Below are positions 11,044 to 20,697 of a stretch of 64,000 bases of DNA, one piece after another. The stretch's first letter is position 1, and each line of letters begins with the position of its first letter. This stretch comes from Craspedostauros australis (taxonomy: Eukaryota > Bacillariophyta > Bacillariophyceae > Mastogloiales > Achnanthaceae): assembly GCA_026770025.1 (NCBI GenBank), contig JAMXDE010000018.1, forward strand, positions 1,116,001-1,180,000, read 5' to 3'. A model generated the notes under the pieces. The model made no database searches and had not been told where the DNA came from. It saw nothing but the letters and a program-made list of their open reading frames with translations. Both the position numbers and the translations under genes were made by a program.

Positions 11044-13127
11044 ATGTCTGCCACCAAGGACAACGTCGAAGATATCGAAAATGCTGCACCCGAAGTCGCC
11101 ATGAAGGGCCAACCAAACATCCCTGGAGATCCATTCGCTGAGCGCGCAGGCAAGACCCTGACATGGACCAACATCGACATGATCCTCAAGGGGCAGGAAG
11201 GAGAGGAGGATCGCAAGCTCCTCGACAACGTGTGGGGAGAGGTTCCTGCAAAGCAGACCACTGCCATCATGGGACCAAGGTACGCACGCGCAAACGTTGG
11301 CAACCCCGTCGTTGGATATCCAGTTTGCTACCGATGCAACCAACACAGCAACATTCGATCGGCATTCCCTTGTGTGCATCCGTTATCCACTACGATTTCA
11401 TATCACGGAACCAACTCACCAATCTATTGCTCTTCACCACTCCCCATCTTGCAACACAAACCAACAACGATCGACGACCCAACAGTGGCGCCGGAAAGAC
11501 ATCCCTCCTCAACATCCTGGCTGGACGTGCCGCTTCCCGTGGTCGTATCACCATCACCTCCGACGTCCGGCTTAACAACTACAGGGTCGATCCAACCGAT
11601 GTCAAGGTGCGCCAGCAGATCGCCTTCGTCGCCCAGGATGACTCCCTCCAGGTCACATCCACGCCACGGGAGGCGATCCGCTTCTCTGCTCGCCTTCGTC
11701 TGCCTCGATCCACCACGGACGAGGAGATCGAGCTCCTCACCAACCGCATGCTGACCGAGCTCGGATTGGAGGACTGCGCCGATACTATCGTTGGAGGTGC
11801 ATTGATCAAGGGAATCAGCGGCGGGCAGCGCAAGCGCGCATCCGTCGGAGTGGAGCTGGTGACCAAGCCGGCTCTCGTGTTCCTGGACGAACCCACATCT
11901 GGATTGGACAGCTTCTCCGCGGTTCAGCTTTGCCGCGTCCTGAAGAAGGTCGCGAATGCCGGATCCAGTGTCCTCTTCACCATCCACCAACCCAGCTCCG
12001 AGATCTTCAACTCCTTCGACCATCTCATCCTCATGAACAAGGGCCGTGTGATGTACCAAGGTGCAGTAGCGGCCGTGCCGGAGTACTTTGCTGAGCGCCA
12101 ACAGGCAGTCCCAGAGTACTACAACAGCGCCGACCACATCATGAACGTGGCCCAGTCAGTCGACATTCCCGAACTCGACAAGGCTGGATTCTTCCCGGTT
12201 GACGAACGTGATCTGCCAGATCCATTCGACGGCGAGGATACCAGCAGGCACGATGCGTTGGGAGTCACAGCTCGCTCCAACAGTGGCGAGGATGACTTCG
12301 ATCCACGTCCCGTCGGTCTCTTCACTCAACTCTACCTGCTGTTCACCCGCGAGCTGGTCAACTTCCGCCGCGACACTGCGGCACTTGGAACCAAGTTCGG
12401 CCTGACAGCCTTCTTGGGTATCCTCATCGGCATCATCTTCCACGACGTCGGTGCCACCGACCCGTCTGACTCTTCCAACACCCAGAGTCGATTCGGTGCT
12501 CTCATCATCTGCCTGATGATGGGAATGTTCGGCACGGCCCAGGATGCTCTGCTGCAGTTCCCATCAGAGCGTCCTGTCTTCCTCCGCGAGTACTCGACCA
12601 ATCACTACTCCGTCTTTTCCTACTTCCTGTCCCGGCTCACCATGGAGGCGATGGTGACCTTGGCCCAGACCCTCGTGCTCACAATCATCACCTACTTCCT
12701 CATCGACTTTCAGATGGATTATGGTCAGTACTTGATCATCACCTACGCTCTGTCCATGGCATCCACGGCATTGGCAGTCACGCTCGGCAGCGCAGTCGAG
12801 GATCCCAAGATGGCCACCGAGATGCTCCCAATCCTCTTCGTCCCGCAGATGCTGTTCGCAGGCTTCTTCGTTGCCACAGAGCTCATCCCATCCTGGTTGC
12901 GATGGGCGCAGTACCTTTGTTCCTTGACATACGCGCTTCGGCTGTTGGTGATCGAAGAGTTCGAGGGTTGTGAGGATGAGTTCGAGAACTGCAAGAACAC
13001 CATCGACCAGCTTGAGGCCGACGACGATGAATCGTACTGGTACTGGCTGGTGCTTATCGCGCTGTTCGTGGTGTTCCGTCTGCTGGCACTCACAGTCTTG
13101 ACCAGCAAGGCCAGCAAATTCTACTAA
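11044..13127 (+). CDS. ABCG (WHITE/BCRP)-type half ABC transporter
   Basis: Membrane exporter of the ABCG subfamily; the substrate cannot be read from sequence (lipids, sterols and xenobiotics are typical). The spliced product is 625 aa from exons 11044-11279 and 11486-13127. Nucleotide-binding domain first: Walker A GPSGAGKTS at residues 77-85, signature ISGGQRKR, Walker B LVFLDEPTSGLD, and the H-loop in TIHQPSSEI. A cytosolic linker and an ABC2-type membrane domain of about six helices follow (roughly residues 360-625). NBD before TMD and about 600 aa are the normal layout of ABCG half transporters, which act as dimers. The start at 11044 follows CACC, a good eukaryotic context. The intron falls inside the Walker A serine codon. 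The gene stops 80 bp before the first mTERF repeat unit. Confidence 0.93.
11280..11485 (+). other. Spliceosomal intron in the ABCG gene (206 bp, phase 2)
   Basis: Donor GTACGC at 11280 and acceptor ACAG ending at 11485. Removal joins AG|T into the Ser of GPSGAGKT and restores an uninterrupted Walker A motif, which is strong evidence for these borders. It is the only intron in the window placed with confidence. Confidence 0.93.
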
Positions 13128-13434
13128 TTGGTGATGGGGGCGGTGCTACGTACTTATGTGTGGCGCCATACAAGTACATACCATACCATGTACTCGTACG
13201 TATGAGCACCATTGCTTTCTACAGTGAAGTAGCACGTAGTAATAAACAATAGAGTGTGCATCTGATAGTCAGAGAGTGACGAAATGTTGGACGAAGCGGT
13301 GCACTGCGCAGTCTCCTCACACAGCATAGCACTCGGATGGTTGTCATAAGCGTACTCGCACTCGTCGATTGGCGTTACATTATGAGATATAGCCTTCATA
13401 TTGATAGGGAGAGGCATCGCAGTGAATGCTCTTT
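13128..13434. other. Convergent intergenic region; repeat unit A begins about 13205
   Basis: Lies between the ends of the ABCG and mTERF-A genes. From about 13205 it is homologous to 17945-17997 plus 41758-41939 and to 46525-46741, the 3' flanks of the other mTERF copies. It contains AATAAACAATAGAGTGTG at 13240-13257, the unoccupied counterpart of the LINE target site. Confidence 0.85.
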
Positions 13435-15195
13435 CTACTCGTCGAGTTGAAGATCTGACGGATCTGGGAGCTCAAGGGCTGGTCCATGCTTCTTCTTGAA
13501 CTCCAAATACTGTTCCAGATCAAGACCTGCGCACTTACAAAAGCGAGCATCTGTGTCTGTGCAAATGGAACTCAGTGATGGGCGATACGAAGGGTTCTGC
13601 GATCGGACGAAGTACCATCGTGGCAATAATCGACTGTTGAGCGATGCGGCCACATACGAAGTAGACACTACCGTCTCTTGTTGGCATATTTTCCAATCGT
13701 CCGACACCAGCACGTAGCCAGTGCGGTTGAAAAAGTCGAGCGTAGGCTTGAGGTTGCATTCTACATTCAGCCCGATAAGTCTGGGAAACTGGCGCAAGTT
13801 CTGAATCAATGAGGCTTCACCCCACACTTTGCTGATGAAATCGATTTTGGGCTGAACATTTGTTGAGAAGTCGAGACAAAAGACAGGTGGTCCAGTGGTG
13901 AGTATGCACACTGCTAGCGATCGCTCTTCCACTCCTTGTTGTACGTTCAGCGTGTGAGAAGACCAACGTTCAAAGTGGCGTCGTTCGATGTCATCGAAGA
14001 ACTCAACCCTGGATTGCAAAGTCTCTATCGCCAAATTCAGTAAGAGTGGCATTCTCATCACACACTTCTTCAGTTCCTGCTCATTCAACATGGTTCGCAG
14101 GTATTCCAACATTGGTCTGATCTTGTCTTCCGACGAATAAGCCAATGTGCCTCCACCACGTCGGTTCATGAACACCGTGAAATCTGTTTCAGTCATGTTC
14201 AGTCTTTGCATCAGATACTCAACGCGTGGCTTCAACACTGTATTGGTGTCCGACAAGATTGTGGTTGGCCAACCCATGATCACCAGTTCGGCGATAGTGG
14301 ATGTCGTCTTCTTTCGTTTCTCCAACCATTCTGTATCCATCACTGAATCTAAGTAGGTCATAGATGCGTTGATTCTAGCTGTCGATTCGGTTGATATGGC
14401 CACCGTCGAAGCTTTGAGCTTGTTGATGGCTCTCGAAGATATGCCCCAGTCATCGGAGAGATGTCTCACCAGTTTGTTCCAAGCCAACTCGGAGTTGTAG
14501 GATTTCACATTCGACAGCCAGCGTTGAGGATCATCATCGATCTCTTTCTGGAATGCCTCATTTCCTAATACATTGATGAAATGCTCCGATGCTGGTGCAA
14601 GGATCTTGGACACATCCTTTGTTAGTACTTGGGGTGCTACCTGAACGACTTTCTTTGCGGTCGATGCAGGACAGATGGATGAAAGCAAGTCAAGGACTTC
14701 TTGAGCTTGCTTGAGGGATACGGCATCCGCTGTGGCGTACAGGTATTTTCTTGTTCCTGCCCAGGCTTTGGTGGACGAGACACCACGGTTGTTCGTATCC
14801 CCGAAATGTGATCGAATAGTGTGCATCAAACTGCGCACTTGAATGTTTGGTTTTGTTTGTATTGGAGCAGCACTTGTCGATGTATCTTTGTTTGGAGTTG
14901 ATGCTGCTGGTGTCCTTCTCTCTGTTTTTGTTTGTGTTGTTCTTGGCTTTGCTTTTGACTTTGGTTGCGCACTTGATTTCGCGCTCGCCGATGATGGAGA
15001 TGGAGATGAAGACGATGCCAGCAGCAGGGTTGAAGCAGGAGCGCAGTTGCCCTGGTGCGGTTGTCCCCACCGTGCCAATCTCCGACAATCACGTGTGGAC
15101 TTCCATCGCGCACAAAAGGCGGCAGATGGTGTGCTTGTGATGAGCAACGCGACTGACACGCACGCAGCAATGGAGATGATGTGCCTTGATATCAT
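13435..15195 (-). CDS. mTERF-like protein, copy A, probably plastid-targeted
   Basis: Helical-repeat nucleic-acid-binding protein of the mTERF family, which in organelles controls transcription termination, transcript processing or translation. 586 aa from the ATG at 15195. The longer in-frame ATG at 15324 is less likely: the extra residues come from a repeat-rich stretch of variable length among the three copies, while MISRHII is conserved. The N terminus is a signal peptide (IAACVSVALLITS) followed by PSAAFCARW; 'A|F' fits the diatom ASAFAP plastid-import site, Phe at residue 27. Low-complexity S/A/K/T linker at about 50-130. mTERF repeats (Pro and Leu-rich about-30-residue motifs, e.g. VLKPRVEYLMQRLNMTETDF) lie roughly at 250-500. 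Uninterrupted. Copies B and C differ at scattered residues. A 171-bp insertion lies 123 bp upstream of the start. Confidence 0.85.
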   Translation of the reverse strand: MISRHIISIAACVSVALLITSTPSAAFCARWKSTRDCRRLARWGQPHQGNCAPASTLLLASSSSPSPSSASAKSSAQPKSKAKPRTTQTKTERRTPAASTPNKDTSTSAAPIQTKPNIQVRSLMHTIRSHFGDTNNRGVSSTKAWAGTRKYLYATADAVSLKQAQEVLDLLSSICPASTAKKVVQVAPQVLTKDVSKILAPASEHFINVLGNEAFQKEIDDDPQRWLSNVKSYNSELAWNKLVRHLSDDWGISSRAINKLKASTVAISTESTARINASMTYLDSVMDTEWLEKRKKTTSTIAELVIMGWPTTILSDTNTVLKPRVEYLMQRLNMTETDFTVFMNRRGGGTLAYSSEDKIRPMLEYLRTMLNEQELKKCVMRMPLLLNLAIETLQSRVEFFDDIERRHFERWSSHTLNVQQGVEERSLAVCILTTGPPVFCLDFSTNVQPKIDFISKVWGEASLIQNLRQFPRLIGLNVECNLKPTLDFFNRTGYVLVSDDWKICQQETVVSTSYVAASLNSRLLPRWYFVRSQNPSYRPSLSSICTDTDARFCKCAGLDLEQYLEFKKKHGPALELPDPSDLQLDE

Positions 15196-15313
15196 GGCAC
15201 TGTTGTTGATGATGGCGGCGTTGGCGATAGCGGTGGTGATATTGATGGTGGTAGCGACGTTGGCAACAATGGCAATGATGGTGATGGTGATCCTCCTGTC
15301 CGAAGCTGTGATC

Positions 15314-15494
15314 CTGACTGACAATTCTCACAGAATTCCTTACTTCTTACTTCTTTACTAATCCTATTAGTCAAATACTGGTCGGGGGCTGTCTTCGGAC
15401 AGCACTCACAAAATAAACAACAAGAGCTCCGACCAGGGCACGAAACAACGGGCCAATACGTCTTTCGTAGTTACTTGCACTGTTTGACACTGAC
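15314..15494. mobile_element. 171-bp insertion with TG...CA ends and 5-bp target duplication
   Basis: Insert 15319-15489, flanked by CTGAC at 15314-15318 and 15490-15494. Units B and C read straight through this place (44596-44615 and 48589-48600), so the empty site is known. It begins TGACAATTCTC and ends GTTTGACA. Inside, CTGGTCGG (15378-15385) pairs with CCGACCAG (15429-15436), enclosing a perfect GCTGTC-TTCG-GACAGC hairpin (15388-15403). It has no coding capacity. It could be a very short LTR-like (TRIM/solo) element or another small mobile sequence. Confidence 0.7.
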
Positions 15495-15657
15495 GATGCA
15501 CAAGCGTGAACATGAACAGTGTCTGTGGCTGTTCCTTGTTGGTTGGCGCATCTGGGTTTTGTCGCACATCGCAAAACAAAAAATTGAGAACAAGTGTCAC
15601 AACATGGTCGTTGGTCTCACGAAGTTCCACGTGGAATCGAAGGATGTATTGGTGGAG

Positions 15658-16314
15658 TTGGGACACACTAGCTCCACCACCGCGTTAGAGCCGCGAGTCC
15701 AAGCAAGTGAGTCCTTGTATGAGCGAAATTATTCCGCTCATTCGACACCAGGACCCACTAACATGTACAACATGTGCAACAAGGACACAGTGGATAACCA
15801 AGCAAGACGGGGCGCAAAATCAGACACTCGCCATGCTCTCATGACGACCTGATCTTGTACTCCGCTTGTCACCATCTGCTCTGACGCAAGCAACACTCTG
15901 TCTGCAAGTGCATTGCTTCCTTCTGTCATCTGTTGCTGCAACCAATCAGATTGTAGCTCTCAACAAGACCGAATTGGCTCTTCCTCGTCCTGGATCGGAA
16001 GATTCAGGTCAGATCTCCAAAGAGAGGATATGCATCAGCTGCTCCACAGGAGCAGTTGCTGTTCTGTTTGATTCCACCAAAAGACGGCTTATCCCATGGC
16101 GCTGCATGCTTGACTTTTCTATGACTCCTCAAGCTGGACGACCTTTCACCATAGTTCAAATCGATTGTAATTCACAAGCTTTTGCAATTACTCTACAGTT
16201 TACATCTATCAAGTTCACTTTGCCCTGCCTGGCTCTCAACAACAAGCGGCCTCAAGCCGGTTGAGAACAGGCCATCTCAGGGAACGTGTCCCCAAAAAGG
16301 CACGAAACATTCAC
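15658..16314 (+). mobile_element. Non-autonomous element N1, copy 1 (657 bp, 8-bp target duplication)
   Basis: Flanked by perfect 8-bp repeats TGGTGGAG (15650-15657 and 16315-16322); unit B shows the empty site (44766-44773). A second, inverted copy is at 16951-17610. Eight-base duplications are typical of hAT-type DNA transposons, but no long terminal inverted repeat is visible; GGGACAC occurs 2 bp inside the left end and about 22 bp inside the right end. The open frame at 15866-16264 is not conserved as protein and is not called. Confidence 0.75.
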
Positions 16315-16329
16315 TGGTGGAGTACTCTT

Positions 16330-17748
16330 TGTCAGGAATCCGAGGCACGACTTTATCAAGATACCCATTATTGACGCACCTCCCAATAACGTTTTCATGA
16401 CTCAATGGATTCAACTCTGTTGACCACACTCGGATCACCTTGTAGCTTGTCCCTCCTCACTCCTCCATCTGCAACTGAGACCAAACACGGTCATGTCCCA
16501 CAATGGAGTATATTCATGAACCACCATTAAAATGAGGGAGAACCTATGATTCGACCACTAGGGATGTATTCGCACATGAACCAAGACTATGTGCGATACT
16601 GTTGATAAATCCCAAGTATGTCGACGCACATCGACGCACAAGAGTCACCCCAATGGGAGAAACGGAGGCAATCCCTTCTTCACCCCAGAGCGCGAATGAC
16701 GATGTGACATCAGAAAAACATGATTGATGAGACCATTGTGGTGGCGTAGGAAGAATACTGAGGAGTCAAAGACAATGTGGGATCGATCAGTCTGAGACGC
16801 ATGCTGAGGTGCCTGTATGGGTACAAGAAATACTGCTCGAATGCAGAAGAGGCATGGCACTACTGAAACGCATGACAAATCTGCAGGGGAGAGCATGAGA
16901 GCAAGATGATGATGCAGATGAAAGCAACCATGGACAAGTGTATGACTATAGTGAATGTTTCGTGCCTTTCGGGGACACGTTCCCTGAGATGGCCTGTTCT
17001 CAACCGGTTTGAAACCGCTTGTTGTTGAGAGCCAGGCAGGGAAAAGTGAACTTAATAGATGTGAACTGAGGATAATTGCAAAATATTGTAATGAATTGCT
17101 ATCGAAGTGATTTATGATGAAAGGTTGTCCAACTTGAGGAGTCATAGAAAAGTCAAGCATGCAGCGCCATGGGATAAGCCGTTCTTTGGTAGAACCAAAC
17201 AGGACATCACCTACTCCTGTGGAGCAGTTGATGCATATCCTTTCTTTGGAGAGGTCTGACCCGAATCTTCCGATCCTGAGCAAGGAAGAGCCAATTTGGT
17301 CTTGTTGAGAGCTACAATCTGATTGGTTGCAGCAACAGATGACAGAAGGAAGCAATGCACTTGCAGACAGAGTGTTGCTTGCGTCAGAGCAGATGGTGAC
17401 AAGCAGAGTACAAGATCAGGTCGTCATGAGAGCATGGCGAGTGTCTGATTTTGCGCCCCGTCTTGCTTGGTTATCCACTGTGTCCTTGTTGCAAGTTTTG
17501 TGCATGTTAGTGGGCCCTGGTGTCGAATGAGAAAATCAATTTCGCTCACACAAGGACTCACTTGCTTGGACTCGCGGCTCTAACGCGGCGGTGGAGCTAG
17601 TGTGTCCCAACTACTATGGTGAACTGCTACGGATCATGCTTGCTATTGAATTGGAACTGAAGAGAGTCAAGGAGATTGTTCTCACAGTTCTATAACAGTA
17701 TGATCTAATGACAGATTAGATTCATACTATAACCCCGGATTTTCAACA
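16330..17748 (+). repeat. Solo LTR of the Copia-1 kin group, split by element N1 copy 2
   Basis: Starts TGTCAGGAATCC and ends TTTCAACA, matching the LTR at 44778-45529; without the N1 insert (16951-17610) it is 759 bp. It shares terminal motifs with the Copia-1 LTR (TGTCAGGAATCG...GATTTCCAACA). It sits at the same place in repeat units A and B, so it is older than their duplication. The flanks do not form a matching target duplication (ACTCTT on the left, ACCTGC on the right), suggesting it arose by recombination or is old. Confidence 0.85.
16951..17610 (-). mobile_element. Non-autonomous element N1, copy 2 (inverted), inside an LTR
   Basis: Inverted copy of 15658-16314, inserted into the unit A LTR. 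The empty site is at 45390-45405 in unit B. The target duplication is degraded (left TGACTATA, right CTACTATG against TGACTATG in the empty site). With copy 1 it makes a large imperfect inverted repeat with a spacer of about 640 bp. Confidence 0.75.
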
Positions 17749-17979
17749 ACCTGCAATTGCATAAGACCTGCAAGTTGCCCCTCATGCTCACAGTTCCAAG
17801 ATCTCAACCTTTGGAGCTTGACAGCATTCTACCTAGTCGTACCCATACGAATAACTCAATAACACTCACTCATCCTCACCTCAACAACGATCTGATCACT
17901 CTACATTTCGGTGCGGAATCTCCTCTTTGATTTCGTTCTAACAAGCACCATTGCTCTCTACGGTGAACTAGCACGTAGT

Positions 17980-17997
17980 AATAAACAATAGAGTGTG
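17980..17997 (+). repeat. Left 18-bp target-site duplication of the LINE
   Basis: AATAAACAATAGAGTGTG, identical to 41758-41775. The unoccupied sequence occurs once in unit A (13240-13257) and once in unit C (46560-46577). Confidence 0.97.
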
Positions 17998-18086
17998 ATA
18001 GTTTCGGAACTCCGGCAACTCAAACCAACCAATAGAAAAACTAATTTAGTACCAATCTGACAGCAAACAACACGAAAACAGTCACG

Positions 18087-20697
18087 ATGACAAGCAACGA
18101 CTCGACCATGGCGGATCACCAAAACGGGGCACTTTCAAACCGCAACAACGGCGGTACCGAGCAACCCCCACACGACACCTCCCAGGACAAGGAACCCTCT
18201 CATCGCAGCAGTGTATCGGCCAAAAGAACGGAGTTGAACGGTGCAGAAATGACGACACAGGCCCCAGATGAGTTCACCATCGAATACAGGCCCAGAACAA
18301 GCACGTGGAAAACGACGGAGAAAAAGTATGGCCATGACATCGAGCCGTTCGCTGCGGCCACAGGCCCACACTCCATCGACTACATGGCAGGCCAGATGTG
18401 GAGCACAAGAGCAAAATGGTATGGCAAGGACGAGGCAGAAGCGTCAGCCGCCAACCCATCTGTCAAAGACTGGGAGTTGTTCTATCGACGCGTTCTCAAC
18501 GGGCGCCACACACAATACGACCCCATGAGTCTACCATCTGACGATCCAAGGCGCAAACGAGCATGCATGACAGTCGTGCGGATGGCTTCCACCGATCCAA
18601 GGAAAGTGTTCACAGTCAAGCCCAATGGGGGCATCAGTGCTAGATCCAGGCCAGCCAGAGCATGGGAGGCCACGCGAAGAGTACTCGGAACCAACTACGA
18701 CATTGGCACGGCCCCAAAAGTCCCTCACACAAAAGAGTCTGCCGCCGAGGAAGAACAAGGCGCAAACCATCAGTCAGGAAAGCCGCACGCCGACTCCAAC
18801 GACAACCCAGCTGATAACCCCGCCCCTTCCAACCCCACCAAAAGAGCCAGGATCTCGAAGTCGCCCAGAAGCCAAGGAACCATTCTCGGCACAAATCTCA
18901 ACAGATTCGCGGCGCTGGACAATGAGGAGCCAGACACCCAACCGAAGGGCATGATCGAGCCGCAGCCGGACACCGCCACCCGCAAGGGAGACAATGATCC
19001 TACGAACGGAACAGCCATGGCGAGTACTGGGCTACCCACAGAAAAAGGCAGTGCAACCCAACAAAAACCGGGGCGTCACCTTCAGTCAGCTGGCCTTGGA
19101 GATTGGGGCAGACGACTTCTCAAGTGAATCCAACACAAGCCAAGCCCTCATCGGCGTGCCAAGCCTGCAGCACACAACCAGATTTATGTTCAAGATCAAA
19201 GCCGATCAGACAGAACCAGACACCACCAAAGCTCTCCAAGACAGGATTGTAGCCTGGTTCCGTCAGGTTCGCATCACAGATCCATCAGCTATCGTTCTTC
19301 CATGGAAAGACACGCTCGAGGAACGCCGCTACATTCAACATGTGGGCCAAATCCCAACCGAACTCAATGAGCTACAGGTATTCTTCAAGGGCATCCGAGC
19401 GTCTACCATGGACAGCGGATTGACTTACACGAACGTCCGCATCACCACAGACATGCACCCCACCAACATCTCAGCCAAAAGAGACGCGGAGATGAACCCA
19501 TACTACTACAAAAACCAAGAGGGCTTGTACGTCAGCACCCTCCAGGTGGAAAGCACGAAGGAGATCAGATTCCTCCTCTACTCCGGTGGCTTTAACGACG
19601 TCAAAGGAACCATGGAACTCATAAACTGCGAGTTCCGCCAACGCCACAAGAACACCAGGGTTGGTGGCAAGCTCAAAAACCTGGTGCTGGTATGCAACAA
19701 AACGAAAGAGAAATACAAGAACAGTGGCAAACACTGGACAATGCAACCCTGGCGAGCCATCAAGGTTGAGACAGAGAGCTCTCAAGCGGCGATTGCAGTG
19801 GAAAGGCTCTGTGAGCTGCTCAACGAAGACAAAAACCACCCTGCCGGACTTCGCATGCGTTTTCTCCCAGAATCCAGGTATGAGCAGATGACGGCAAAGA
19901 AGAAACGACATCGTGACATGCTCATCCAAAAGCACCAAGCAGTCCTGTCAAGCCTCCATTATGTTGATACATCCGGGGTGGAGAAGCTGGACGATCCAAT
20001 TCACGGAGACAACAGGGAGCATATCTCGCTCCGAGCACACATTATGGGCATGAAGAACAACAAGGGGCTGCCCATCTTCCAAAGCCTCGACATGGCTTGA
20101 GCACATGATGACCAGCTCATCGCGCATGTGTTCGAAGAGAACAAGTCGCAGGCCACAGCGATCATGAGTCTCCTCCCAGCAATAGCGCGAATCCAATTGG
20201 GGACCAAAACGGAGAAGTGGTTTAGTGTGGACGCGTGGTTTGCAAACCTCAGCGTCACCTATGACCCAGAGACCAAGGAATACATTGCACCCGACAGCAG
20301 CAACCTGGAGCATCTCCTGGAGGAGGAGTTCCTGGCCAGCGTCGTAATCACAAACCTCCTGGCCAAACTCTCCAATGTTGGAAATCACCGACCTGCAGCA
20401 CTGGACTACCGCAGCCTGTTCGGTACGGGTGCCACTGTGGGTTCACACATGACCATGAATTCAGCAATGACGGGCGCTCTGGGAGCAACAGATGCAGCGT
20501 CCATCGAAACCACGGAGTCAGAAAAGCAACGAGAGGCAACCAGAGCGGCGGCGATGGAGCAAGAAAGACAGTGGAAGACGGAACTCGACCAGGCGCGTCT
20601 CGAGATACAGCGGGCGCAAATCGACAAACTGCGACGGGAGCTCGAACAGCTTCACAGCAAGGCCAACCCCGGGGCCAGGGCTATGCCGCCATGTTAG
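18087..20697 (+). pseudogene. LINE ORF1 (coiled-coil RNA-binding-type protein), two breaks
   Basis: Starts at an ATG at 18087 and ends with TAG at 20695-20697. Part one (18087 to about 19060) is polar and low in complexity. Part two begins around the motif VTFSQLALEIGADDF near 19078 and contains a conserved-looking globular domain (TRFMFKIKADQT, WFRQVRITDPSAI, YYYKNQEGLYVSTLQ). The C terminus (20500-20680) is a charged coiled coil (EQERQWKTELDQARLEIQR). No CCHC knuckle is visible. Breaks: one frame change around 19055-19075, at a run of five A, and one in-frame TGA at 20098-20100. ORF1 proteins of LINEs act as RNA chaperones; that role here is inferred from position only. Either the copy is slightly decayed or these are recoding sites. 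Confidence 0.75.

Noticed and set aside
14843-15361. Plus-strand frame opposite the mTERF N terminus, recurring in copies B and C
   Set aside because: It mirrors the Ser/Ala/Lys-rich linker and the variable trinucleotide tract; similarity among copies follows from the duplicated mTERF sequence.
15440-15500. CTGACGA and CGAAAC motifs suggesting a hammerhead ribozyme
   Set aside because: CTGACGA lies in host flank and is also present in unit B without the insertion; the flanking stems required for a hammerhead are not there.
15658-15700. tRNA-like start (TAGCTC, GCGAGTCC) suggesting a SINE
   Set aside because: The A and B box matches are weak, the spacing is short and there is no simple-repeat tail.
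15866-16264. 132-codon frame in element N1, also present in the inverted copy
   Set aside because: No domain, starts and lengths differ between the copies, and the element has no other coding capacity.
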